A DNA stretch of 64,000 nucleotides from Hondaea fermentalgiana. Lineage: Eukaryota; Sar; Bigyra; Thraustochytrida; Thraustochytriidae. The notes under the pieces were generated by a model. The model did not search any database. It worked only from the letters and a program-made list of their open reading frames with translations, and was not told the origin of the DNA. Below are positions 41,081 to 49,903 of this stretch, in pieces (the stretch's first letter is position 1; each line of letters opens with the position of its first letter). Made by a program: the position numbers and the translations under genes. The stretch is from assembly GCA_014084085.1 (NCBI GenBank), contig NPFB01000034.1, forward strand, positions 4,682 to 68,681, written 5' to 3'.

Positions 41081-42072
41081 CTTGCCGCCTCGACCGCTGT
41101 ACTTTCGCGCGTCCACGCGCCCACTTTTACGCAGCGCGTGCAAGCAAGCACGCAAGCAAGCAAGCAGGCAAAAGCCAGCCCAAGTCCAGGCCAGCCCAGC
41201 CCAGCCCTGCCCTGTCTGCCGCTGCGAGCCCCAACTCGCTCACGCGACCGGAGCTCCGCGTGCCCTCGCTGCCGCGGGTCTCGTGCGCGGCCGCCCGCTC
41301 GCTTGCTCGCTCGCTCGAGGGACTTCGTAGTTGGATGCGGGTTTGGTTGTTTGTTTGTTTGTTGGTTGTTGGTTGATTGGTTTGTTTGTTTGTTTGTTTG
41401 TATGTTTGTTTGTAGTATAGTAGTATGTATGTTTGTTTATTTGTTTGTTTGACTGCCTGTCTCGTCTCCAGTCTCATCAAAGTTGACGCTGCGATGCCCC
41501 GCGGTCCGGTGCCGCGCCTCCCCCGAAAGAGGGAAAGTGGACACCGCCGCGTGCGACGCTTCGCGGACCGCGGGCCACCGCGCGGCACGTGCCTCTCTGC
41601 TATGCTGGGAGAAGAAGAGGCGGTGTCCGTTGAGAGCGTTAGTACTCGAGCCAAACAGCTGGGGGCTTTTGCTCTCGCTGGCGACGAGCGAACGAAGACG
41701 TGGCAGAGCGCGAGCAGCGGGAGCGGCCGAAGCCAGAGAGGGAGCGAGAAGCTCCGCTTGACTTCGCTTGGCGTCAATTCGCCCGGCGTCGATTCGCTGC
41801 TTGGGGATAGGTATTTTTTGCAGCAAAGAAGGAGGCTGGTTCGCAGGAGAATCCAGTTTGGGCCCTGGACAGAACTTGCGTGCGAGGAGTCTCGGGGAGA
41901 GATTAAAAGAGACAACGTGGAGATCGTTGTTGCTGTTTTCGGACGAACGTCGTTGTTGGCTTTAATCTTGTCTCTTCAACGACTGACCAACCAACAACCC
42001 CTGGCAAATCAAGTGAAGAAGCGGTCTCTGACAGACAAATTCTGGACAGGTTGCTGCCATAAGGCAAAGGAG
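41081..42072. promoter_or_regulatory. Divergent promoter and leader region with TTTG microsatellite
   Basis: Lies between the tetraspanin-like gene and an orphan gene. It contains GCAAGCAA repeats (41140-41168), GCCCA repeats (41170-41210) and the TTTG tract. The plus-strand frame of the orphan gene is open across 41425-42072 but lacks conserved features. GTATTT near 41811 and CAG near 42030 would fit a 5' leader intron. Confidence 0.4.
41344..41452 (+). repeat. Imperfect (TTTG)n microsatellite
   Basis: About 110 bases made mostly of TTTG, with GTTGG and GTAT interruptions. Confidence 0.85.
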
Positions 42073-42900
42073 ATGGCAGCATTACAAGACGATGAGGCGC
42101 TCAGTGCAATGATCCGCCAACTCCGTCTTGAGTGCAGAAAACATAAACAAGGGCCTCTTCCAGAATCTGCACTTCATCGAGTGCTTGAACATTCTCTTTC
42201 CTCGGCGCGTAGCGAGGAATCACAACTGGGAAAAGCACACTCTGCTGTGCCTGACGCAATTACGGATAATGTTTGCAAAGAAAAGTCAATACTTGCCATG
42301 GATGACGTCGCGTCACCATCAAAGCCAAATTGCAACGCTGCCGTAGCCGGTGCCGAGTCAGAGTCAAAGGCAGAACGCGAGGCCATGGAGGATTTGGAAT
42401 TCTTTTTGCGCGTTGCCAAGGAACAAACCCGACGCAAGACGGATTTGCCCGGTTCGGGTCGTAAAATATTGCTGCCACCTATGCCAAAAACACCGAAAAC
42501 ACGCTGTGAAGATGAAGACGCTGCCGTGCCCGCGATGATCATTCAAGATTGGGGCTCTGTGAGGTGTCTGGCCCAGGAAGACGAAATTTCGATGGAAGCT
42601 GATTCCGACTGTACCAGAGAGTTTGTATCGCCTCGGAAGGCCACCCGGAACAAGACCTCGCAAGCCGCATCTAAATCTCAAGCAAACAGTGACTATTACG
42701 CGGACAAGAAGCATCACCACCATCGCATTCACTCTGAACAACACCATCAAGAATGCAACCATGACCCACGCGAAGAGACCCTGCAAGCTCCTCGCGCGCA
42801 GCGTCCCAAACACAGAACCCCCAAGCTTTCGTATTCGAGCTCTCTCCTCGTCCGCTCTCGCCGGAGGGGGTCGACGCAGCAGCGCCCTTTTGCAAATTAG
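42073..42900 (+). CDS. Hypothetical hydrophilic protein
   Basis: 275 residues if the ATG at 42073 is used. That start was chosen because a compact helical N-terminus follows (AALQDDEALSAMIRQLRLEC). The frame is open 650 bases further upstream (ATG at 41494), but that part crosses repeats and looks like leader sequence. No domain is recognised. The first 50 residues look helical, about 100-130 has an EDLEFFLRVAKEQTRRK helix, and the C-terminal 80 residues are basic and His-rich (HHHH and several HH pairs). It is flanked by a tetraspanin-like gene and a hydrolase, with no functional link evident. Confidence 0.45.
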   Translation: MAALQDDEALSAMIRQLRLECRKHKQGPLPESALHRVLEHSLSSARSEESQLGKAHSAVPDAITDNVCKEKSILAMDDVASPSKPNCNAAVAGAESESKAEREAMEDLEFFLRVAKEQTRRKTDLPGSGRKILLPPMPKTPKTRCEDEDAAVPAMIIQDWGSVRCLAQEDEISMEADSDCTREFVSPRKATRNKTSQAASKSQANSDYYADKKHHHHRIHSEQHHQECNHDPREETLQAPRAQRPKHRTPKLSYSSSLLVRSRRRGSTQQRPFAN

Positions 42901-43247
42901 GTTTCCCCATTATTCTTGCAAGCTAGTACTATACCACCAACGGATGGTTTGTTTGTAGTAGTAGGCCTGTTCGTGCGACTTCTGCATGTATAGCATGCTT
43001 GCGACCTGCCGAATCGATTTGATTTGTTTCCTTTGTGATCACGCTCTCGTCACTTTTTGACTTGTCTTTTCTCTTGTATTCGCTTAAGCGCGCGCATTGC
43101 CCTCTTCGCGACATTCGCGCGCAAGTCTGCCGGGCTGGCGTGAGTTCGAGGCTTCATGGAGTCCTTTCTCTCCTTTCCATTAATCTCCTTTCGTTCTCAT
43201 CCCCTCGTGTTCTTGTTGTTGTTGTTCTTGCGTCGCCTTCAACGCCA

Positions 43248-43282
<35 letters not shown>

Positions 43283-44250
43283 CAGTGGCAGTGGGTGCTG
43301 GCATGGCATGACGCGCAGAGGCAGAATCTCGGCTTTTTCACAAGCAGAGTGTCGTCCTAGGAAGCAATCACCCGCACACCCTCCCTCCTTCATTTTGCTT
43401 GTCATCTCTGCAACAACCACCATCAATCATGATTACCACTACACTGGCAACCAAACCAAGCTTTCCGATCTCCGCTCAAAAGAGACGAGATGATACGAGA
43501 ATGACGCGCGACTGCGACCGTTGCGACACGAGTCGGGCTGCGCGCAGGCCGGCGCGTGCCGCTCTGCAGGCGCTCGCTCGCTCGCTACCTTTTACCTTCA
43601 ACCTTGGTCTCTCGACCTTGCGTCGACCTTCCTGCTTTCTCTCCTCCCCGACCTGCCCTCGCTCGGCCCGAGGCTCGCGCGGCCTTCCGCGCGGCACGCG
43701 CCGAGGCCATCGCAACCTCGACCGCGCGCGCGCGTCGCCCACCTCAATTTCGCTGCTCGACTCCGCACCTCTGGCATCAAGAATCTGGCCCAGCCCGGTG
43801 GGACTCGCGGACAGACGAAGATGCAAAGAAATGCAAGAGCAATGCAAATGCAAGAGCAAAAGCAAACGCAAAGCAAAGAGCAACAGCAGACGAGGCTCGA
43901 CCCGGCCCGCCTCCTTGAAGACGCAGCCCGCCGGAGACAGGCAAGACGCGACGGCCGAGGTGGGTGGGTGGGTGGGTGGGTGCGCGCCGTTCGGAAGGAC
44001 TGGCACCGTCTCGCGCGGTGCTGGCTGACAGAGCGAAAAGGGAGACGAGGCCCGGCACGTGCACGGAGAGAGCGCACCCAGCTGACTGGCAGGCAGAACC
44101 GCAACGAAAGCGACAGGCTGAGCTGAGGAGGCAGCGGCAGAGGGAGACAGGGAGGCGGGCGAGCGGTCGCTCCGCGACACGACACGAGACGATACGACAC
44201 TATACGACAAGACTCTCGACAAGACTCGAGGGAGAAACGAGAGCCACCTC
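42901..44250. promoter_or_regulatory. 5' region of the HSL-type hydrolase gene
   Basis: 1.35 kb with no supported gene. It contains a CTG repeat (43250-43281), AGCAAA-type repeats (43840-43880), a G-quadruplex-prone TGGG repeat (43959-43980) and ACGAC repeats near 44180-44225 just before the start codon. Overlapping open frames on both strands have no conserved content. Confidence 0.45.
43959..43980 (+). repeat. (GGGT)n tract, possible G-quadruplex
   Basis: Several GGG runs separated by single T, the classic arrangement for a stable parallel G-quadruplex, about 270 bases upstream of the hydrolase ATG. Confidence 0.7.
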
Positions 44251-45543
44251 ATGGACCGCGATGCCGACCCCCAGTTGGACGCCATGGGCAAGGAGCTCGT
44301 GGCTTCCACGCCGGGTCTCGCAAACGATAGCGAGGAGACCTTGAACAAATTGGCCGACGAGACGAACGAGTTCCTGCCCCCGTGCTGGTGCTGCAAGACG
44401 ACATTATGCGACTGCTCCTCGCCGCACCCGTTCAAGATGCGACTCGTGGATCAGATTGGCGCCTGCTACATGTGGTGGGCTGGGGCTTACGTTGATAGTC
44501 AGGGAAATAGCAACTTTTCACGGGATCGCTGGGAGAACCTGCGCGAAGGTAGCCGCGTGCCACCAGTGCCCAAAGAGGAGGCCATAAACGGTGTCTACTC
44601 TGTCGACGAGCAAATCGACGACGCTGATGGCGGCGAAATGACTGTGCGAGTGTATTTGCACACGGAAAAGCAGGACCCTGCTGCGCCGCCCCGTCCTGTG
44701 CTGATTTACTTTCATGGTGGCGGCTTTTGCATCAACCATCAGGACTCGGGTGGCATGGACAATCTCTGTCTCGAGTACGCGCAGCAGGGCTTTGTCGTGC
44801 TTTCCATGGACTATCGCCTGGCGCCAGAGTTCCCTTTCCCCACAGGTCTCCGAGACGCTTTTCAGACGATCCGCTGGGCCAAAACAATTGGCCGCGGCAT
44901 TCTCGGTGACGACTGCGACTTGGATGGCAAGCTCGTTCTCAGCGGCGACAGCTCTGGAGGCAATTTTGCCCTTGTCATTGCCTCACTTTTGCGCGATGGC
45001 CTCGACGCCGACCTTCGCCCCAACGAGTTTCCACAACTCCGCGCACAGCATCTCGTCCTCATATACCCGGCTCTCTACTATATTCCCGACGTCGGCGACA
45101 TTGAGATTCAGGACACACATTATGTCCTCACGCGCCCGACGCTCGCCTTCTTTGTTGATTCGTACGTGCCAGGAGGTGTTGAGGAGCGAAAGAAGGCTCT
45201 TCAGGATCGACGGTTGTCCCCATTGGTGGCTGGCATCGAAGGCCTACCCCGCTGCACAGTCGTAACCGCAAGTGATGACGCGCTCCGCCCAACTGGGGAA
45301 AAGCTTATTGAGCTCCTCGAAGAGGCAGACATGCCTGTCAAGCCGATCAGAGCCAATGCTACGCACGGTTTCATTGTTCATCAGTTCTTGGAAGAGGCTG
45401 TCCGCTGCAAGCAAGAGATCTTTGACGATCTAGCTTACCTCGTTGGAGACCAGCCCGAGGACGAAGAAGTCGAGAATACATCGAGTGAGGAGTCGGAGGA
45501 AGAGGACGATGATGCATCGGTTGATGACGCTGTCGAAAATTGA
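44251..45543 (+). CDS. HSL-family alpha/beta hydrolase (lipase/esterase-like)
   Basis: 430 residues from the ATG at 44251. It belongs to the hormone-sensitive-lipase (alpha/beta hydrolase-3) group. The oxyanion motif FHGGGF is at about 154-159, the nucleophile elbow GDSSGG at 232-237 with Ser234 as catalytic serine, and the acid and base are probably Asp343 (DDALRP) and His372 (THGF), all in the usual order and spacing. The family stretch MDYRLAPEFPFP is present. It should hydrolyse short- or medium-chain esters or glycerides, but the substrate is unknown. Two odd features: a Cys cluster at 45-55 (CWCCKTTLCDC) just before the fold, possibly palmitoylated or metal-binding, and a long acidic Glu/Asp/Ser tail (about 395-430). 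No signal peptide or transmembrane helix is evident. Confidence 0.88.
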   Translation: MDRDADPQLDAMGKELVASTPGLANDSEETLNKLADETNEFLPPCWCCKTTLCDCSSPHPFKMRLVDQIGACYMWWAGAYVDSQGNSNFSRDRWENLREGSRVPPVPKEEAINGVYSVDEQIDDADGGEMTVRVYLHTEKQDPAAPPRPVLIYFHGGGFCINHQDSGGMDNLCLEYAQQGFVVLSMDYRLAPEFPFPTGLRDAFQTIRWAKTIGRGILGDDCDLDGKLVLSGDSSGGNFALVIASLLRDGLDADLRPNEFPQLRAQHLVLIYPALYYIPDVGDIEIQDTHYVLTRPTLAFFVDSYVPGGVEERKKALQDRRLSPLVAGIEGLPRCTVVTASDDALRPTGEKLIELLEEADMPVKPIRANATHGFIVHQFLEEAVRCKQEIFDDLAYLVGDQPEDEEVENTSSEESEEEDDDASVDDAVEN

Positions 45544-45885
45544 AAAATCAAGAGAAACACTAGGCTCTCGAGTGCCGCCGTTGCCGGCAACGGCGACGGC
45601 AGCGATGGCAGCGTTATTGTTGCTGGCGTATTACTGCGCGAAAACAAACGCGCTGTTGCCAGTCCTCCAGAAGCTTGATTTGGCCGAACCAGTTGTTGAG
45701 CAATAAACAAAGAAAAAGTATTGGTCCTGCCAACGGAAAGTATAACAAAGGTTGATTGCGCTATTCTTTTGGGGATAATTGATTCCAATGATAAAAATAA
45801 TTTCGGCAAAGCGACCAAAATCGAGCGAGAACTCGGGGTTCAAAGATCCCTTGAATCGTTGTGGGAGTTGTGGATGAATTCGGGC
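45544..45885. terminator. Convergent 3' region, AATAAA at 45702-45707
   Basis: 342 bases between the hydrolase and the nitronate monooxygenase-like gene. AATAAA at 45702-45707 is a plausible signal for the hydrolase transcript. No gene was seen. Confidence 0.4.
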
Positions 45886-47045
45886 CTACAATTTGGCTTC
45901 GGGAACGATCCGCGCAGCGTTGCGTTGAAGAATTGCGCAAGCATCGTTCATCATTTCTTCGACAATCTCTTGCGCTGGCATCACTTTATGGATGCCGCCA
46001 ATGCCTTGGCCTACATATTGCGGATACGTGCGAGCGATATCAAAATGCTCGCCACGTGCTCGTGCCCCACGCACCAGTGTGGCATATACGATCTTCCCTT
46101 GCGACTGAAGGGATTTGATCTCCTCCTTGCGATTTTCCTCCCAGTCAGTATTGAACTCGTTGGCCACACAGCGAAGTGGACGACCCGTATACAGCGTCGT
46201 GCGAATTGTGTCTCCACTGCCCTTTTCCAACACAAGTTGCTGGTGCATAGGAGTGGCGCCAGATTCCTCTGCAGCAATGAAACGAGTGCCGACCCAAACG
46301 CCGCTCGCCCCAAGAGAGAGCGCCATGGCGAGTCCACGGCCATCATAGATCCCACCTGCCGCAAGAACCTGAACAGGTTTGCCTGTGAGCGGGCTGATTG
46401 CCTTTTGAGCAGCGTCAACGACCTGCGGGACGAGCACGCTTGTTGCAATGTCTCCCGTGTGACCCCCAGCCTCCGATCCCTGGGCAATGAGCACGTCGCA
46501 GCCCACCTCGAGCGCGCCCTTACAGTGTTTCGGATGACCAACCATGTTGGCCACCAGGACGCCGGCCTCGTGAAGCTTCTCTACAGCCCAGGCCGGCGGC
46601 ACGCCCACAGCCGAGACGAACATAGCGGGTTTTTCCTTGCAAAGAATGTCAACAATCTCACCCAAGGCGCCTTTGGTGTAGTCGTAATTAGTCTTGCGCG
46701 CGCCCTCGCCCACCTTGGGAAGTAGCAGGTCCACGCCAAAAGGCTGACTTGAGCCAATCTCTGCCTTGATTTCCGCAATATCTTGGCGCAGCTGGTCAGG
46801 CGTTTTCATGGCACCGCCAATGACGCCAAGACCTCCGGCGTTGGTCACGGCTGCGCACAGTTTTGCGTTCGAGACCTTTGCCATACCGGCCAGCACGATC
46901 GGGCTACTCGCTCAAGCATTGTCAATTTTCTAAACACGTCAGTCTTCTTCATCTTCCCCTCTCGCGCTCAGCACGACGACGTCATTCTCACGTACTACTT
47001 GATCTTTAGCAGCTCTGTAAAGTCCGTCTGCACAGAGGGCGCCAT
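45886..47045 (-). CDS. Nitronate monooxygenase-like flavoprotein, two exons
   Basis: Spliced gene: exon 1 47045-46996, intron 46995-46904 (92 bases, GTACGT donor and TAG acceptor), exon 2 46903-45886, giving 355 residues. Splicing joins Lys-Tyr across the intron to restore the conserved family start LLKIKYPIVLAGMAKVSN; without it the protein would begin inside the barrel. The protein is a TIM-barrel FMN enzyme of the 2-nitropropane dioxygenase/nitronate monooxygenase family, which oxidises alkyl nitronates. Supporting motifs are AAVTNAGGLGVIGG, the AQGSEAGGHTGD loop with the His thought to act in catalysis, AAGGIYDGRG and GASGVWVGTRF for the phosphate site. Some members are enoyl-ACP reductase-like or of unknown substrate, so the reaction is not certain. 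A CAG repeat lies just upstream of exon 1. Confidence 0.85.
46904..46995 (-). other. Intron of nitronate monooxygenase-like gene
   Basis: 92 bases on the minus strand, beginning GTACGTGAG and ending GAGTAG. It contains in-frame stops. Phase 2 junction inside the Tyr codon of the conserved KYP motif. Confidence 0.85.
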
Positions 47046-47115
47046 GTTCTTGGCTGCAGGTCTCTTGATACTTCTTCAGTTGCGACGATGCGAGTTGCGA
47101 CGATGCGAGTTGCGA

Positions 47116-47174
<59 letters not shown>

Positions 47175-47806
47175 CTACGACGTCGCCTCCTAGGTTCTTT
47201 GCTTTTGGCTGCTCTATGACTCGTGCGGCCAAGGCTCGCGCTCTTTGCCTTGCCGTCTTCTCCACGAAAGAACTGAAAAGACCCAGACTCTCGCGGTCGG
47301 ACGAAAGACAATGCGCAACAAGTTTGCGCGCACTCGCCTCGTGCGCCCTTTGAAGGCGACAGAACACGCAATAGGGCCGCCTCCGCGACTGCGTACGAAC
47401 TGCGTATACTACGCTGCGCGGACCTGAATGGATTTATCCGCAAGACCAAGATCTGGTCGCCCAGACTCAGGACCGTGCCGTGCCGCCCCGAAGACAGAAG
47501 GGAAGTCAGCCTTATTAGACCGAAGCTCGCCTGCGAAAAAAACATCAAAGTACAGAGCACTCACATTAACGAGACTGATTTGCTGTCGAGAGCTTGACCA
47601 GTGAGCAACCAAAGCAAACAAGCAAGCAAGCAAGCAAACAAACAAACACATTGGTTCACCATAAATCGCAAAAGCACACCCTCAACGACTGCTATACAAT
47701 GTGACGCAAGATGAATGGAATAAACTTTTTCGATTCTCTACTACCCGCCACGAAAAGAGAATAAAAGGGACGAAAACAAAAGAAGGGTAAAATAGAGTCC
47801 ATTGGC
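47046..47806. promoter_or_regulatory. 5' region of nitronate monooxygenase-like gene with CTG/CAG tract
   Basis: Contains two copies of a 15-mer (about 47080-47109), then an 18-copy CTG repeat at 47118-47171 (CAG on the transcribed strand, so in the 5' leader or promoter), GCAA/CAAA repeats near 47608-47648, and the 3' flank of the GH20 gene. No gene is supported. Confidence 0.45.
47118..47171. repeat. (CTG)18 trinucleotide repeat
   Basis: Uninterrupted GCT/CTG triplets, about 70 bases upstream of the nitronate monooxygenase ATG. Confidence 0.9.
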
Positions 47807-49903
47807 TCATTGCTCGAAACAATTTCCAGGGCCACCTGGCGCGATTCCAGCCGGACGGGCAGTGAGAGACCCTGCAGGGATGCCCTGGCGATTCAAGTAA
47901 CATCGAAAGCGACGCCCACGAGTTGTTGCGTCTGCCGTCACACCCGGCAAAGACCAAAGACGCTCTGATATCGCACCCAATCGAGACCAAACGATACTGA
48001 ACAGGTTTGACCCATCCACGCGCTCCGTCCACACTACGCCGCCGCCTCCAAGCGCAAGACTGCATTGTTTCGTGTCCAGGCGGTCGCAAGGCTGTCTTTC
48101 GAGCATCTTGGCGTATGCCGACTCAAAGTTGCTCAAATCCCACAAAGGAGTCGGCGAAAAGAGAACATTGTAGCCTTCCGCAGCAGCCGCCACCTGCGAG
48201 TCGGCTGTTGGCGATCGATGGTGAACAATGACAGCCTTGGCGCCCAAATCTGGCTTCAACGCCTCCCAGGTATCGTCCCACACCACAGGCCGGAACTTGA
48301 GATCAAGCGCGGTCTTGATAGCTGAGCTCATAAAGCGTTCAAACACTGTAGCCGCAGTGAGCTGGTGCGACGACATGTACGATGCAGTGACTGGGTCATC
48401 GTTCCACATTTTAGGGTCTACTGCGCTTCCGCCGAGGTGGATCATCGTGTCCTGAAAGATGGCCCGAATCTCTTGGAGCAGCGTAGTGATGAGGGCCTCA
48501 GCCCGACCATCGATCGGGCTAAGAATGGTGCCAGACTTGGTGCACGCGTCCGGTCGACCGCGACACCAAGCTGCCGTGTGGCCTGGGATGTGCAGCTCCG
48601 GAACAACGCGTACTCCACGCTGGCGAGCAAACTCAACCAGGTCAGTCAAGTCGGCCCGCGTGTACCTCTCCTCCATCGACCAAGATGCCTTTTGACAGAG
48701 CTCCGGGACAGCGTCGCTGCACCAAGGAAAAGCAGCATCGTCCGCGAGATGCCAATGTAAAACGTTGATTTTGGTCATGGCCATGGCAACAACAACTTGT
48801 TTCAGGTACTCGATGGGGAAAAAGTGACGACTCGAATCGATGAGCAGCTCGCGATGCAGGAATTGAGGAGCGTCCTGAATGAACCAGTCTGCATTGCTTA
48901 TTTCGTACACGCCCGCATTAAAGTTGAAAGACACAAGTTGACTGAGCGTCTCGAGACCGCGCATGATTCCGAAGATAGTAGTGGCGCTGAGCTCGATTCC
49001 GGACGAGCTCACGCGAAGCTCATAAGCCTCTTCGGTACCTAGGTTGATCGCTGGGTTGCTGTCGTCGACTGAAATTGCGATGCTGCTGACGCAGGACTTA
49101 CGCTTGCACGCATCTTTTGCAGGCTCGTGTACGAAAGCAGAGGCCTTGAAGTGGTCCATGGCCTGCGCCAAGTCTTTGCAGTTTTCTCCACCCCGAAGCT
49201 TGACGGAATCACCTCCACACCGCTTGAGGCTCCAAGTGAGAGATTTTGCGTCGATCAGCACCGTCTTGGATCCAAATTTGAGTGAGCGCGGAAGCGGGAA
49301 TGGGGCATTGAGAGGCACATTGTTCGTCAATGACGTCGAGGGTTCGCTCTTGCGCTTGGCGTCAAATGGCCACTTGGTGTCTGGCGAAGGCACATAAAAT
49401 GCTTGAATTTGTGGAGACGCTTGAGGGGTTTCGGAAGGCTTGGCTATGCTTGCGGCTGGTTTCGCAGGCTCACTGTCCAGGGTATCGGATGGCTCGGACG
49501 TTTCTGTGCCTTGTTGTCTGCCTGACTGACTGTGAGTAACTGACTCTTCATCACTTTGCGGAGCAGGAGGGATTTGGTTCCCTTCAGACTCGACCGTGTC
49601 CTCTGTTTCCGTTTTCGGCGGATCAAAGGGCTGCTTGTTCTCCTCGACGGTGCCTGTCTTGGTCGCGTCGAAAGAGGCTGTGTTTGTATCCAATATCATG
49701 TCATCTTGATACGTTAACGTGGAAATGGTCAAGTCTTCTGGCAAACGGCGCGTCGTCATCAACAACACACTGGCCACGCCTACAGCGAGCAACATGCCTA
49801 GCGTGGTAATCCCGAACCATGAGCTCCTGGCGCTGGAGGCCTTTTGGTTTCCCGCGCTGGCTCGCGACTGGCCTTCCCCACTTCGGGTCTCCTCGACCAC
49901 CAT
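47807..49903 (-). CDS. GH20 beta-hexosaminidase homologue lacking the catalytic Asp-Glu pair
   Basis: 698 residues from the ATG at 49903. A type II membrane layout: about 28 cytosolic residues, a transmembrane helix at about 29-50, a disordered Thr/Pro/Glu/Ser stem (about 55-165), then a GH20-like N-domain and barrel. The barrel keeps family landmarks: HRELLIDSSRHFFP (substrate-binding Arg), INVLHWHLADDAAFPW, RVVPELHIPGHTAAW, VVWDDTWE, and the end VWSRLGAISERLWSLP. The family's catalytic site, HxGG-Asp-Glu-Val, reads HLGG-Ser493-Ala494-Val; the Glu that protonates the glycosidic bond and the Asp that positions the N-acetyl group are both missing. The residue context around it (DPKMW) stays conserved. 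It is therefore probably a glycan-binding pseudoenzyme in the secretory pathway, by inference. Confidence 0.88.
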   Translation of the reverse strand: MVVEETRSGEGQSRASAGNQKASSARSSWFGITTLGMLLAVGVASVLLMTTRRLPEDLTISTLTYQDDMILDTNTASFDATKTGTVEENKQPFDPPKTETEDTVESEGNQIPPAPQSDEESVTHSQSGRQQGTETSEPSDTLDSEPAKPAASIAKPSETPQASPQIQAFYVPSPDTKWPFDAKRKSEPSTSLTNNVPLNAPFPLPRSLKFGSKTVLIDAKSLTWSLKRCGGDSVKLRGGENCKDLAQAMDHFKASAFVHEPAKDACKRKSCVSSIAISVDDSNPAINLGTEEAYELRVSSSGIELSATTIFGIMRGLETLSQLVSFNFNAGVYEISNADWFIQDAPQFLHRELLIDSSRHFFPIEYLKQVVVAMAMTKINVLHWHLADDAAFPWCSDAVPELCQKASWSMEERYTRADLTDLVEFARQRGVRVVPELHIPGHTAAWCRGRPDACTKSGTILSPIDGRAEALITTLLQEIRAIFQDTMIHLGGSAVDPKMWNDDPVTASYMSSHQLTAATVFERFMSSAIKTALDLKFRPVVWDDTWEALKPDLGAKAVIVHHRSPTADSQVAAAAEGYNVLFSPTPLWDLSNFESAYAKMLERQPCDRLDTKQCSLALGGGGVVWTERVDGSNLFSIVWSRLGAISERLWSLPGVTADATTRGRRFRCYLNRQGIPAGSLTARPAGIAPGGPGNCFEQ

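Noticed and set aside
41425..42072. N-terminal extension of the orphan gene at 42073
   Set aside because: Runs through TTTG repeats and a putative leader intron; the compact helical start at 42073 looks more natural. Still uncertain.
46939..47367. PolyGln frame on the minus strand
   Set aside because: No ATG at its beginning, and it overlaps exon 1 of the nitronate monooxygenase-like gene in another frame; the Gln run comes from the CAG repeat.
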